Source: Jaltomata sinuosa
Taxonomy: Eukaryota > Streptophyta > Magnoliopsida > Solanales > Solanaceae
Assembly (NCBI GenBank): GCA_003996215.1
Contig: QJPP01001809.1
Coordinates: 186,001-250,000 of the forward strand
Direction: 5' to 3'
DNA length: 64,000 bases
Below the pieces are notes generated by a model. It did no database searches, was not told the origin of the DNA, and saw only the letters and a program-made list of their open reading frames with translations. Every line of letters starts with the position of its first letter. Position 1 is the first letter of the stretch. Positions 49,020 through 61,102 of this stretch are shown one piece after another. The translations under genes were made by a program, and so were the position numbers.

Positions 49020-52000
49020 GTGATCCTCAGGCACAGACAGGCAGAGGTACAGGTAGGGGTAGAGGTAGAGGTTCAGGTTTGGGAGCTGGCCTAAATCAAA
49101 TATATGCATTAGCAGGCCGACAGGATTCAGAGGCTTCCCCAGATGTGGTTATAAGTACCTTATCCATCTTCTCTTATGATGTTTATGCATTGATAGATCC
49201 AGGGGTGACCCTGTCATATGTTACTCCATTTGTTGCTAAGAAGTTTGGAATAGAGCCAGAGTTATTACGTGAGCCATTTGTTGTATCGACTCCAGTAGGA
49301 GAGTCTATTATAACTAAAAGGATCTACTATAGGTGTCTAGTAACAGTATGTGGCCATGATACATTGGCTAACTTGATAAAGCTGGACATGGTTGATTTTG
49401 ATGTCATTATGGGCATGGACTGGCTATCCTCTTGTTATGCTATAGTTGATTGTCGAGCTAAGGTTGCTCGATTCTATTTCCTGGGAGAACCAATCTTGGA
49501 GTGGAAAGGGAATGTTGTGATGCCTAGAGGAAGGTTTATTTCCTATCTTAAGGCACAAAAGCTTATAACAAAAGGGTGTTTATATCACCTAGTCCATGTC
49601 AGAGACCTTGAAGCAGAGGAATGTATGTCAACTCTTCAGTCCGTACCCGTTTTGAATGAATATCCAGATGTGTTTCCCGATGAACTTCCTGGATTACCTC
49701 TGGTTAGAGATATTGACTTTGGTATCGACCTAGATCCTGATATCTGGCCTATATCCATTCTGCCTTATAGAATGGCACCAGCAGAGTTGAAAGAGCTAAA
49801 GGAGCAGTTGAAAGATCTACTTCACAAAGGTTTTATTTGACCCAGCATATCTCCATGGGGCTCTCCAGTATTATTTGTACGTAAGAAGGATGGAACAATG
49901 CAAATGTGTATAGATTACAGGCAGTTGAATAGAGTGAAAATAAAGAATAAGTACCCCCTACCCAGAATAGATGATTTATTTGATCAGTTGCAGGGAGCTA
50001 AATGTTTTTCAAAGATTGACTTAAGATCTGGTTATCACCAGTTTAGGATACGTGAGGTTGATATTCCGAAGACAGCCTTCAGAACTAGATATGGGCACTT
50101 TGAGTTCCTTGTCATGTCATTTGGACTGACGAACGCCCCAACAGCCTTCATAGATATGATGCATAGTGTTTTCAAACCCTTTCTTGATATGTACGTAATT
50201 GTATTTATAGATGATATCTTTATATATTCACGTGATGAGGCAAATCATGCAGACCATCTCAGATCAATTCTACAGACTCTTAGAGAACACCAGCTTTATG
50301 CCAAGTTTTCTAAATGTGAGGTCTGGGTGAACTCAATGGCTTTTCTTGGCCATGTGGTCTCTGGTGAAGGTATCAAAGTGAACTTTCAGAAGATAGAGGT
50401 TGTGAAGAGATGGCCTCGACCTACCACTCCGATATAAGTGCATAGTTTCTTGGGGCTCGCTGGTTATTACAGGAGGTTTGTGGAGGGATTTTCCTCTATT
50501 TCTGCCCCATTGATTAAATTAACACAGAAAGCAGCCAAATTTCAGTGGTCAGATGCTTGTGAAAGAAGCTTCCAAGAGCTAAAAGATAGATTGACTACAG
50601 CTCTTGTATTGACCTTACCAGAGGGCATAGAAGGGTATGCCTATGATTCTTTGGGTGTCGGCCTAGGATGCGTCTTGTTGCAACATGGGAAGGTTATACC
50701 ATATGCTTCTTGACAATTGAAAAAGCATGAACAAAACTACCCCACACATGATTTAGAGCTTGCAGCAGTTGTATTTGCACTTCAGATTTGGCGCCACTAT
50801 TTGTATAGGGTACATGTTGACATATTTACAGACCATAAGAGTCTCCAATATATCTTCAAGCAAAAGGAGTTGAATTTGAGGCAGAGAAGGTGGCTAGAGT
50901 TCTCAAAAGACTACGATGTCAATATTCTCTACCACCCTGGTAAAGCCAACATTGTAGCGGATGCTTTCAGTCGCGTTTCTATGGGCAGCCTAGCACATTT
51001 GTCACCCGCTCAACATGAAGTAGCATGAGATGTTCACAGATTAGCCAGTCTAGGAGTTTGACTTTTAGATTCTGAAGATGGGGGTGTGGTTGTGCAGAAC
51101 ACTACAGAGTCATCATTAGTGGCAGTAGTGAAAGAAAAACAATATGATGATCCCTTATTACTCCAGTACAGAGAAGGAATCCAACAACAAAAATTTTAGC
51201 ATTTGAGATGGCGGGGGATGGTTCCTTAAGGTGACAAGGAAGACTGTGTGTTCCTAATGTAGATGGTCTAAGACAACAGATAATGGCTGAAGCACATTGT
51301 TCTCGGTATTCCATTCATCCAGGCTCTACAAAGATGTACCATGACCTTAAAGAGGTCTACTGGTGGAATGGCATGAAAAGGGATATAGCAGAGTTTGTAG
51401 CACAATGCTCCAACTGCCAGCAAGTGAAAGCAGAACATCAAAGGCCCGATGGCCTAGCTCAGACTATGAGCATTCCAGTATGGAAATGGGAGGCCATTAA
51501 CATGGATTTTGTTACAGGTTTGCCTTCCTTATTTCACAAGCATGACTCTATTTGGGTGATCATTGATCGATTAACAAAATCAGCCCCCTTCTTACCAGTT
51601 AAGTCTACCAGTACCACAGAAGATTATGCCAAGCTATATATAAGAGAGATTGTTCACTTGCATGGAATCCCAATGTCCATCATTTCATATAGGGGTGCCC
51701 AGTTCAGCTCACACTTTTGGAGGTCATTCCAGGATAATTTGTGAACATAAGTAAACCTTAGCACCGCATTCCATCCACAGACGGATGGCCAAGTTGAGCG
51801 CACTATTCAGTCACTCGAAGACATATTGAGAGCATGAATTCTGGACTTTAAAGGCAATTGGGATGATCATTTGCCCTTGATAGAATTTTCCTATAATATA
51901 ATAGATATCACTCCAGTATTGGCATGGCTCCATTTGAAGCTCTTTATGGGAGACGATGTAGATCACCTATTGGTTGGTTTGATGTAGGTGAGACTCAAAT

Positions 52001-52562
52001 ATTAGGACCAGATCTTGTCCATCAAGCAGTTGAAAAGGTAAAGCTAATATAGGAGTGGCTGAAGACCGCTCAAAGTAGACAGAAATCTTATACAGATGTG
52101 CGGCATAGAGATTTAGAGTTTCAAGTTGATGACTGGGTATTCTTGAAGGTATCGCCTATGAAGGGGGTTATGCAATTTGGAAAGAAAGGTAAGTTGAGCC
52201 CTAGATATATTGTTCCTTATAGAATCCTAAAGAGGGTTGGCCAAGTAGCCTATGAGGTTAATTTACCTCCTGAGTTAGCAGCAGTACATCCAGTCTTTCA
52301 CGTGTCTATGTTACGTAAATGCTTAGCGGATCCTTATCAAGTTATCCCTTTAGAGGGTATAGAGCTCTTAGGAGATTTATCATATGAAGAAGTCCTGGTG
52401 GCCATACTAGATAGACAAATCAGAAAATTGAGAACGAAAGAAATAGCTTCAGTTAAAGTCCTATGGAAAAGTCAGAATGTAGAAGAAGCCACATGCGAAG
52501 CAGAGGCCGACATGAGGGGAAAATATCCTCACTTATGCAAGGAACAACCAAAAGATTTTTAA
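49020..52562 (+). pseudogene. Element G pol: protease, RT, RNase H, integrase, chromodomain-like tail
   Basis: The protease active site is ALIDPGVTLSYV with Asp at 49196. RT follows (FSKIDLRSGYHQFRI, FLVMSFGLTNAP, FIDD at 50204-50215), then RNase H (LAAVVFALQIWRHYL, FTDHKSLQYIF, NIVADAFSR, to 51028). In-frame stops at 49838 (TGA), 50435 (TAA) and 50714 (TGA) interrupt one continuous frame; TGA fits CGA decay, for example YAS*QLK for YASRQLK. A frame change near 51200 leads to the integrase: zinc region HCSRYSIHPG...CSNCQQVK (51283-51440), core MDFVTGLP, then SIISYRGAQFSS where the family has SDRG, so a catalytic Asp is lost. The tail to 52562 ends ILDRQIRKLRTKEIASVKVLW and YPHLC. Confidence 0.9.
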
Positions 52563-52933
52563 AGTCATTACTCCTTTCATTCGAGTGTCAATTTTAGTCA
52601 TATTTGTTAATACTATTTTATCAATATGCTAAATGTTCAGGTACTTGATACGTGCCTATGATTCAAGAGTTCTATATGTTCCTCAGAGTTGAGATGTAAA
52701 GTTGAAGGAGTATGAGGTAAGCTATATTAACTACAATAGTTTTAATTCCTATAAGGCCAAGCGGAGCCTCGTTGATACCTATTGAATATTATTCTCTTGT
52801 TGTGATGCTCTGTGAAGCGTATGGTATGTGTTTTGGTTAGCTGACAGGTTTTGGATAGGAACAATCTTTTTTGGAAAAAGGTAGAGTTAGAATAATTTTG
52901 AGTCGTATCCTTCATTCGCGGATGAATGATCCC

Positions 52934-52943
52934 AAGGGGGGGA
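52934..52943 (+). other. Polypurine tract of element G
   Basis: AAGGGGGGGA, three bases before the 3' LTR start. Confidence 0.85.
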
Positions 52944-52946
52944 TAA

Positions 52947-55816
52947 TGTAGTGCCCCAAACTTAAGATACGCGTGCAACTCATAAACGTGAAGGAATCGT
53001 TATGAACCAAGAGGATAAGGTTGTGAATGGATAATTATACAAAGGTACGCTTATACTAAGCCATTTGAAGTGATAAACCAAGGTTATAGACCAAAGGGAG
53101 ACTTGGAACAAAAGTTCAAATTGAAGGATTCACTACGGTGGACTATTTCAAGCAAGCTAGTACAAAGTCTTACTTGTAACGGGTATATCTCCCAATATAA
53201 AATGATTTAGAGGTCCTATAAAGTACCAAATTAAAGGTATTTGAGTCTAGTTTTCAATGCAACAAACCTCTCATCCATACAAGTTCGGAGTAAAGAGTTA
53301 TGCCTATTTTACTACTGACATGCGCACTGCCTAATCACTGCGAGACATGTGGCAGCCTTGGGTAAGTCGGTCAAAAGTGGTGTATTTATATTGAAACTTT
53401 GGTATTTCATCTCCCATACATATCAGAACATAAGGTACCTGCTTAACACTTATTTTATTCAGTTCTTCTTCATCTCAAGCCCTCCCTAGCCTAAGGTAAG
53501 TGAATTCCTTCAAGAATCAAGTGTATTTTTCATCGTAGGTCAAGGAAACATACTTAGTCAAGTGTTTTCTCGAAGGAAAAGGTGTTGTTCTTGATGATAA
53601 AAAGGGTGAAGGGGTTGTATTCTTATTGATAAAGGTATGGCTTCTGTTCTATCCCTATAAATAAGACTCTAAGAGTTGTTTTAAGTATAGTTTATGAGTA
53701 GGACACACGGGACGGTGAAAGGAAGCCGTGATTCCATGTTTTGCCCATTGTAACTAATATATTCGGTGAGGAGGGAGTATGTAGAGGGTTGTAATGGTTG
53801 TACTGTTGAATAAACGAGGTGTGTATTGTGGTTTATTGAGGCAGCAAGCTTGCTGCGATAAGGAGGGACGCTAGGTATAGCAAACACGATTTCTATGGCT
53901 CTTGCAAGCTTGTCCCTCATCAAGTGTTTGATAAAATGCCTAAATGGATTGAGGATGTTGTTTATATGTTATTTGGCTTCCTATCACTGTATTAAATGTT
54001 ATAATTCTCGCCCAACTTAATCTATGAGATTAAAGGGACATTTAAACGCTACTAAATAAAGAACTCCCGAGGCGGTATTTAAAAGTTGAGGGGTCAAGTT
54101 TATGACCTTGTTTGGAATATGGAATGGGATGCATATTGTAAGGAATTGATGGAGGGATTAATATTGACTTCATAGGTGGTCATAGTTGGTCATAGTTCAG
54201 TTGATAAGGGGAAAATAGAGAGGTGGGATGATACACCATTTAATTATCTTATTTGCTAAGCTTGTCGCTCGTAAGCTATTATCATCTTCTCAACCTCGCC
54301 ATATTTCTTGGTTAGTCGCTTATACTATTGAATATGTTGTTATGTCATAGATAAGGAGTGTTTGACGGGAACCAATGACGCTACATAAGGGAGAGAGAGT
54401 CTCGAAGTAAGGTATATAAAGCTAAAACCTCTTTTCACTATCAAGGCACGACCTAGAGTCACATGTTCCTCCTATAAAGGTCGTCATAGATTATATACTT
54501 CTTGAAATAAAAGCTTAATTCTATTATAGGTCTCTCTCGAGTGGAGTTCTAAACCTATAGAGTTATAGTACTCATTTCTAGTCAAAGAAGTCACATTTTT
54601 CACACGATCATACATGTTTTCAGTTGAAACTCTTAGAAGTTACCGAGCATATATGTCACGAACTTAGAGAAATTAATTGGCCACAAAATAGACCTGAGTG
54701 TATAATATCACATAGATATATGATTTTTCAGCTAAAAGAAAGTAATCAATATTCAGATAACGAGTTATATGATTTATAAGTTGCCTACGATGAGCCTTTA
54801 CAAGCAAGACGAGATTATAGCCTACTCTAAAGCGTGGGGTGGGTATCATTAGGGCCACTATATGCAACGCTATTCTGTGCACAGAATTCAAACAAAGTCA
54901 GCTGGAACTTTCCGTCATGGATTCCCTGACTACACAGGCCTGCGGGCAGACCTTACAGGAGCCTTGGAGGGCGTACCTTGACAGACCATGTTATCCAGAC
55001 TATGAGATTTAACACATGGTTGTGATAGTTGGCTATAGATGCCAAACAGGTGTCACCGATCGTCGACAGCAGGCCATCTTGTGACTTCCTGACAGTTAGT
55101 ATTACATAAAGTGTAGATAAATTATGTAAAAGGGTAAAGATGTCACCTAGGAAAATTCTAGGGATTTTAAACATATGTAATTAAGTAGTGTGTAAGACAT
55201 TATATAAGGACCCCTGATATTGGTCATTGTATTAGTTTCACTTTCAATTTCAAATTACATTCCTTGTATGTGTATGCTCAGATTTTCCTATCTTTGATAT
55301 TCAATTCAGTGAGCATTCTTACATGTCTACTTGTTATTCAGTCTGCTTCACATACCAGTACATGTTTCATATGTACTGACGTCCCTTTATTTTTGGGCGC
55401 TGCATTTTATGAATGCAGGCTCAGGTACTCAGGCTAGCAGACATCCACAGTAAACCAGTGTCTTCCTGTTGATCAGTTGGTAAGATCCACCTCTCTCTGG
55501 AGCTATTAGATGCCTAGGTCACATGTTTTGGATTCATGTACATATCGTATGTTGGGTATGTCGGGGCCCTATCCCGACTAGTTATCATATTTTCAGTTGC
55601 AAACTCTTTAGAGGCTTCTTAGACATAGTTTTGTTTCAGCTGTACAGTTTGTCTAGTAGGCCCTTCAGTTATTTATGTTTCAGAATATGTAAACACATGT
55701 TGATGTCCATATTGTTTATTATCAGTTTATAACTTTATCATGAGTTTAGTAAATATGTTTAGCAGGTTCTCGTATAACTCACTTGACATCCGCCCCTCCT
55801 AGCTAGGGGTGTGACA
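52947..55816 (+). repeat. 3' LTR of element G
   Basis: Near copy of 44647-47514, from TGTAGTGCCCC to GGGGTGTGACA. It carries a duplicated 'ggtcatagtt' at 54178-54198 that the 5' LTR lacks. The terminal hairpin has one G-to-T/C-type change (ggggtg for ggggcg). Confidence 0.9.
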
Positions 55817-56033
55817 ACATTTATCTGAAATGCGTAAGGAATGGATTAGAAGGGTAAGTAGAGTTAAACTCTATCGCACGATAGTGAACATGAAAGAAGT
55901 GAAGTTTTTCCTAAAATATCTCATAGCCTCTCCCTCATAAGTGTGGCATGCTTCACACCTATGAAAGAGATGCTACTTGATACGGCTTTCAGACACCCTA
56001 GGACTCTTGAACCTGATGCTCTGATACCAAGTT
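55817..56033 (-). other. Element H leader and PBS
   Basis: The continuation of H to the right of G: about 200 bp of leader, and at 56030-56018 the minus strand reads TTGGTATCAGAGC, a tRNA-Met-type PBS. The H 5' LTR end (GGCGTGACA on the minus strand) follows at 56034. Confidence 0.8.
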
Positions 56034-56047
56034 TGTCACGCCTAGAG
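56034..56047 (-). repeat. First 14 bp of H 5' LTR, split off by J
   Basis: tgtcacgcctagag. The other H LTR reads 'tgtcatgccccgagcctacc' at its end. The continuation agcctaccccc is found at 61585 after element J. This fixes the insertion point of J to within the duplicated tagag. Confidence 0.8.
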
Positions 56048-56652
56048 TGATACTAGCATGGTTGACACGAGCATGCATGGCATAGATAACACATACGATG
56101 TTCATGCAAAGGGAAGCTTATGAGTCTGTGGGAGTGATGTGGATGAAGAAAAGAGGCCATTTGTGCAAATGGCTAGGCTTTAAATTCAAGAATCCATAAA
56201 GAAGACAACCAAACAAGGACCTTGCTTCATTAAGGGCAATATTATAAAAAGTCAATGTCTTCTTATTTCCTTAGTATAAGTAGTAGTTTTTCTTTATTTT
56301 GAAGACTAGTTTTTGATGAATATTGAATATTGAGCTTTGAAGCTTGTAGTTTCTAAGTATTTAGCTTGTAGTTTCTAGGTGAAGCCTAGCATTAGTTGGT
56401 AATTTTAGTAGTGTGGATCTTGGAATTGTTGGTGAACTTCTTGGTTTGGTTAATCAAAGGTTGCTCATTTGTGGTTTCTTGAGTTTCTTTGATTTTTTTC
56501 AAACTAGGGTTTGTGTTTGAATTATTGAATACAATTGGGAGGTGAGGGTATCAAGTCCCTTGTTGCCCATAAATTCAAGAGTTTGAATATTAACTCACAT
56601 ATCCTTCTTTTGTTTTCTTTCCTTCTTGTTCTTCCCTCTTTGTCCGTTATCA
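56048..56652 (+). repeat. 5' terminal LTR of element J (605 bp)
   Basis: TGATACTAGCATGGTTGACA at the start, CCGTTATCA at the end, then tctTGGTATCAGAAC. A TATA-like 'gcaatattataaaaagt' is at about 56236-56252. It matches the 3' copy mainly at the first 25 bp, the TATA region and the last few bases. Confidence 0.6.
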
Positions 56653-56655
56653 TCT

Positions 56656-56667
56656 TGGTATCAGAAC
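56656..56667 (+). other. Primer binding site of element J (tRNA-Met type)
   Basis: TGGTATCAGAAC, one base from the usual TGGTATCAGAGC, three bases after the LTR's CA end. Confidence 0.7.
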
Positions 56668-58357
56668 TTAGGTTTTAGGAGTTGTTCCATCAATTCTTAA
56701 GTCTTAAGTTCATATATTTGAAAAAAAAATAATTAAAAAAAATCATCCAAAAAAAAAATTCAAAAATTTTGTTGTTTGAATTTGTTGTTTTTGACACTAG
56801 ATCTTGATTCTCTAGTATTGTTTGAGTCTAAATCCAAGATTTCAAGTGATTTTGAGTTGTAGGGAAGATTTTACCATTAAAAGAGCTTGAAGGTTTGAAA
56901 ACTTGAAAATGGGTCGTGAAGATTCGGAGAAATTCGAGGTAGAAAAAGTAATGGAATTTGTTCTCTAGCTTAAGAGGAAATTTCTCCTAAAATTTGAGAC
57001 GATTTCGAGTTGATTTGGAGGTGTTTCAAAATTTCACCATTGTTGAGCTTGAAAAAGCTTGAAGAAGGTGAAGTGGGTTTGTTCTTTGAGGCTAAATTGG
57101 AGCTTGAAAAGTATTGGGGTTTGTTCTCTATAGCAAGGGGAGCTTAAATCTCAAATTTCGTGAAATTTGGAGCTAAAATGAAAAAGTTATGAAGATTTGA
57201 AATTCACTTGTTCATGGTGTTCTTCATAGCTTGAAGATGGAGAAAATGAGTTTATTTTCGGTTTGGAATTGAGGGCTAAAAGTTATTAGGGTTTGTTCAT
57301 GGTGTTGAAAGGAGCTCGTATTTAAAATTTGATAAAGATCGGAGCTAAATTGAGTGAGTTATGAATTTTTGAAGTTCATCAATGTTCATAGTTTTCTTCA
57401 TGAAATTCATATGTTGTTGAGGAAGAATTTTCAAAAAGGTGGTGTTTAATCCAAAAGGAAAGGAAAGAGAAAGTGTAAAGGTGTTTGTGGGGTCCAAAGG
57501 AGTGAAAAAAAAATAGAAAAGTTATAGCCTCCAGCAGATCATCGCCACGTGTCCACACGTGACTGGAACAGCGAGATAGCTCCCAGCGAATTCGGCTCCA
57601 CCTCAAGTGAGCCGCTTCCGTGATTCCAAGCCGACGAGATGATCGGCTTCCGCGTCAGTCATACGGCTTCCACATTGAGCCGATATACAGTGCAGCTCCT
57701 GCCTCAACATATGGCTTCCGCCTCAAGCCATCAGCTCCAGCCTCTTTCCGTCAGCTCCAGCTAAGTCCAGCTGCCTCCTTGCCAGCTTCCGCCCAAGCCA
57801 AGGGCTCCAGCCCTCCTGAAATGGCTCAAGGCCTCCAAAACCCGGCTCCAACGCCCAGCCAGCAAGCTTTTCGAAGCATTTTTCAAGTTTTTCTCCACTT
57901 TTTGAAGCTTTTCTCCATGGATTTCAATCAAATTTCTTCCCAAATGAATTTCTTAGCTCAAATCTTGGTAAATTTATTTCCTTTTCATTAAATCTACCTT
58001 CTTTTAGGTTCATAACTTGATTTTAATTAGTAGATTACCCTACTAAATATTATCAAGTCCTTTGAGTCCATTTTTTTTTCTTGTGCGTTTTTGTGTGCTT
58101 TTCTCGTTTTATTTCGTAGTTAATTTCTTGATTCAAGTCCTTTTAGTTTTATTTGAGTCATCCTTCTTTCAAGAGTCACAAGGATCCACTCCTCCACAAG
58201 GATAGATAACCTTGAATTGATTGAGCAAAATTAGTAACACTATCAATTTGGAAAGAAGCCATAAAAGGTGAGTTGAGAGTTCATATAAAGAGTGGCATGA
58301 GGATTTTATTACTAACTTGTTTGCTAGTTTTGTAGGTACAATAAGCTATAAGGAAGT
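56668..58357 (+). other. Element J leader with degenerate repeats
   Basis: A poly-A-rich strip at 56718-56765. From about 56950 to 57410 a block of 165-173 bp is repeated in diverged form: copies start near 56957, 57118 and 57290, each with '(g)tttgttc', 'aaatttg' and a 'ggagcttgaa' or 'ggagctaaa' element. At 57540-57860 base composition turns GC-rich, with recurring 'ggcttccgcctcaa' and 'cagctccagcc' words. The frame at 57620-57991 reads through these words and ends in a hydrophobic stretch; I do not recognise it and do not call it a gene. Confidence 0.5.
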
Positions 58358-61102
58358 ATGTCCTCTATAGCTTCGGATCCTTATGATGATGAAATGAGAG
58401 ACTATGCTTGTAGCAATGGAGGCTATGAGTATGATGATGATGGGAATTGTGGAGGCTATGATAATAGCCATGATTTTGAGCCATATGGTGATGAGAACTA
58501 CTACTTTGGAGATGTATGTGAAATGAATGGGGCTTATGGCTCTTATGATGAACATGAAGGAGTAGAAATATCTTATGATTAAGATGGTGGGGTAGAAGAA
58601 CCTTGTGATGATTCCTATGATGATGATGGAGAATATGAGGAACCTCACCCTACCTACTATGAGGATGAAGATGACTTGAGGTATAGTTCTTCCTCCCACA
58701 TACTTTATAAGTCTTGTGATGAGAACACCCATGGAGCTAGAGAATATTCGTATGCCTTTTCTTGTGGTACTTATCCTAGTCGAAGTGGTGTGAGTGGGTA
58801 TGTTGGTACAAGTGAAAGACATCTAATGAGCAAGAGAAAATGTGCATTCCCTACTTGTAGAACTACTATGTCTCATGCTTCTTATCCTAATTTCAATGTG
58901 TCTTGTTCTCAATATGGAAATGGTGTTGGAGGTAGGATGGAAGGATCAAAGGGACATGAAAGTAGAGTGAAATCAAATGAGCCCTTTTCGGTGAGGGATC
59001 TTGAATATTTAAGAATTAAAGAATTAGGGGATGCCATACAAAGAGGAGTTGACAAGATCATTCCATGGGTTGCCAATCTTAAGCCCGAGGAGTTACAAAA
59101 GATGATGAAGAAAATGATTCCTCATGAAGATAAACCAAAGGAGTTTCCATTAGAAGCAAAGCAAGCTACTCCTTGTGAGGATGGCATTAAGGGGTTAATC
59201 ATGAAAGTGAAGGCATCCACTCTTTGTGCACCAAAGTGGAAGCTTGAAGTGAAGGGATCATCTAACCCTTCACAAGGGATACTTGGCACTTGTCCGAACT
59301 CCAATAAAATTGAGAGACAAAAGATTGAGAGGAGTAAGGGTGTGATAAGTGACAACTCTAGAGTGGAAAAAAGAGAGGTTGTGTGGAGTGATGTAAGAGG
59401 GTTGTCACAATCTCATCCTAACTCATGTAACTTTTCTTGTTTCTCTAGTTGTCTTGATACTTGTGCAGGTATTCTTGGAAGAAAGACTAGCAAAGCACCT
59501 CAAAATGTGGAGAATCAAGAGGTGTTAAAAAGCTTCCCAAAGGAGCATTTGTGCTTCAATGTTGGAAACCAAGGTGAAGATAATCATTCATATGAGCTAC
59601 GAGGTAACAAAGCTAAACCTTACACTTTATTGAAAGTAAAAGATCATTGTGTGGCTAGTAGCCAATTGAGTGTAAGTGATAGCTTGTATATGTGTGAGCT
59701 TAAAGAGCCTTTACCTTGTGATGATCTTGATGACACCTTGTTGCATGATGATGATGCCATTGTTGTGAGTGCCCAAACACTAGTTGATCCTATAGATGAC
59801 TTGATTGATTCTTCTAGTAAGATCGATTTGAGTCCATCTAGTGTTAGCACTTGTGACTTGAGTGAAAATATATTGTCATGTAATAGGGGTAGTCAAATGC
59901 TAGTTGGCTATAATGATGGTAATCATGTGTGTGATTCTTTTGAGCTTGATATGCTATCAACTAGTGTTTATTATGGTATTGACCAACTTGCTTGTAATGA
60001 TGACCTACTAATTGAAGAGTTGTGTGATGTGATAAATGAACCTCAATTTAGTAATGGTAATGATATAGTTGGTCATGTAGGATCTTTACTTAGAGGTGAT
60101 GATTCCTTGAGTGTTGATTCCATTTCTTATTCTTGTCATGAGGATCTTGAGATAGAGTATGAACTTAGGGATAATCCTTTATTCAATGATGGCATGACTA
60201 ATGTGAATGATGAAGATAGTGGTGTTTCTTATAATATGGGAAGTGTAGCCACTCTTGAAGGCTACCAATTATTTGAAAATCCACTATGGTATGATGACAC
60301 ACTTTCCAAAGATGAAACTTTCTTCTTGGAAGATGATAGTACATCTATTGGAGGGATTAGTGGTCAAAAAGAAAGGGGTGTATGTTCTCTAATGACTCCT
60401 TCATTCTTGTGTGACCCCATTCTTGATCAAAGCCTTAATGCTTGTGGATCAAAGGGTGATTCTATATGTAGGCACACCTTGGATGAAGTTCATTTAAGTA
60501 ACACCTTTCTCTACTACCTCTTTGCATATGATGATGTCCATGTTTGTATGGGATTTGTTTTATATAGAGGTAGGGGTTTCTTGGATTGGTCCATTTGCCT
60601 TTGTGACCAAACTATGTGGGACTTTTATATCTTTGACCCCGGTAAACCTTCATGGTTGTTTGAACCAATGGTGACACCACTTTTGGTATGGTCTTATAGG
60701 GGAATAGGGAAGCAATTGTGTCTTAGGACCTTTGAGGTTTCTTTATTCCATGATATTTCTCATAGTTGGATCCTTTGTATGTTCTACAGTGCATTGATCT
60801 TATTTGACACAAAGAATAGTTGGTTGTATTTCAAATATGTGCCTCCTTGGAAAGTTGGTATGGTTGGTAACCCATGTGCTAACCTTCATGCTATGAGGAT
60901 ATGTTTGTTGTTTGTCCTTCTTCTATTTTTACAAGGTTCGGATTTGAGGATGAATCCTTTTGAAGAAGGGGAGGATGATATGATCATGGTTAGCTTGGAG
61001 CGTATTAGGAGGGGCTTCTACAGATGGATGATAGCTTGGAGCTCGAAGGAAGTCATGGAGCAACAAATACACAAGGCCATGGGTGATCAAGATGTCATTT
61101 GA
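58358..61102 (+). pseudogene. Element J long ORF, gag-like or unknown protein, one stop
   Basis: ATG at 58358 (MSSIASDPYDDEMRDYA). The same frame runs to 61102, about 914 codons, with a single TAA at codon 75 (58580). Residues 1-110 are extremely rich in Asp, Tyr, Glu and Gly. Around residues 205-260 is a likely helical block (FSVRDLEYLRIKELGDAIQ, VDKIIPWVANLKPEELQKMM). A long acidic Ser/Asp-rich middle follows. The C-terminal 200 residues are aromatic and hydrophobic (FYIFDPGKPSWLFEP, SWLYFKYVPPWKVG, MRICLLFVLLLFLQG), then LRMNPFEEGEDD is read from the PPT itself, and the ORF runs 127 bp into the 3' LTR. No zinc knuckle, protease or RT motif. Function unknown; a gag-like product is my best guess. 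Confidence 0.6.
60961..60975 (+). other. Polypurine tract of element J
   Basis: tgaagaaggggagga directly before the second TGATA terminus. It is also read as codons Glu-Glu-Gly-Glu-Asp in the long ORF. Confidence 0.7.

Larger units (their letters stand above)
44647..55816 (+). mobile_element. Element G, complete Tekay/Del-type chromovirus (11.2 kb)
   Basis: Two LTRs (44647-47514, 2868 bp; 52947-55816, 2870 bp) with TG...CA ends, a tRNA-Met PBS, gag, protease, RT, RNase H, integrase, chromodomain-like tail and PPT, in canonical order. Target duplication gcatt (44642-44646) and acatt (55817-55821), one difference. The LTRs differ by sparse substitutions and small duplications, so this is among the youngest insertions here, yet coding is broken at several points. 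Cannot be mobile on its own. Confidence 0.9.

Noticed and set aside
57620..57991. 123-codon frame, Ser/Ala/Pro-rich
   Set aside because: Produced by the repeated GC-rich words of the J leader. No recognisable protein.
58346..58822. 158-codon minus-strand frame, rich in Ile
   Set aside because: It is the antisense of the Asp/Tyr-codon-rich start of the J ORF; GAT/TAT repeats read backwards give ATC/ATA. No domain.
58358..61102. J ORF as a host gene
   Set aside because: It lies between TGATA/TATCA termini with PBS, PPT and a perfect target duplication, and runs into the LTR, so it belongs to the element.
60500..61102. J C-terminus as an envelope-like protein
   Set aside because: One hydrophobic run before the PPT is not enough. 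No signal peptide, cleavage site or companion pol is visible.
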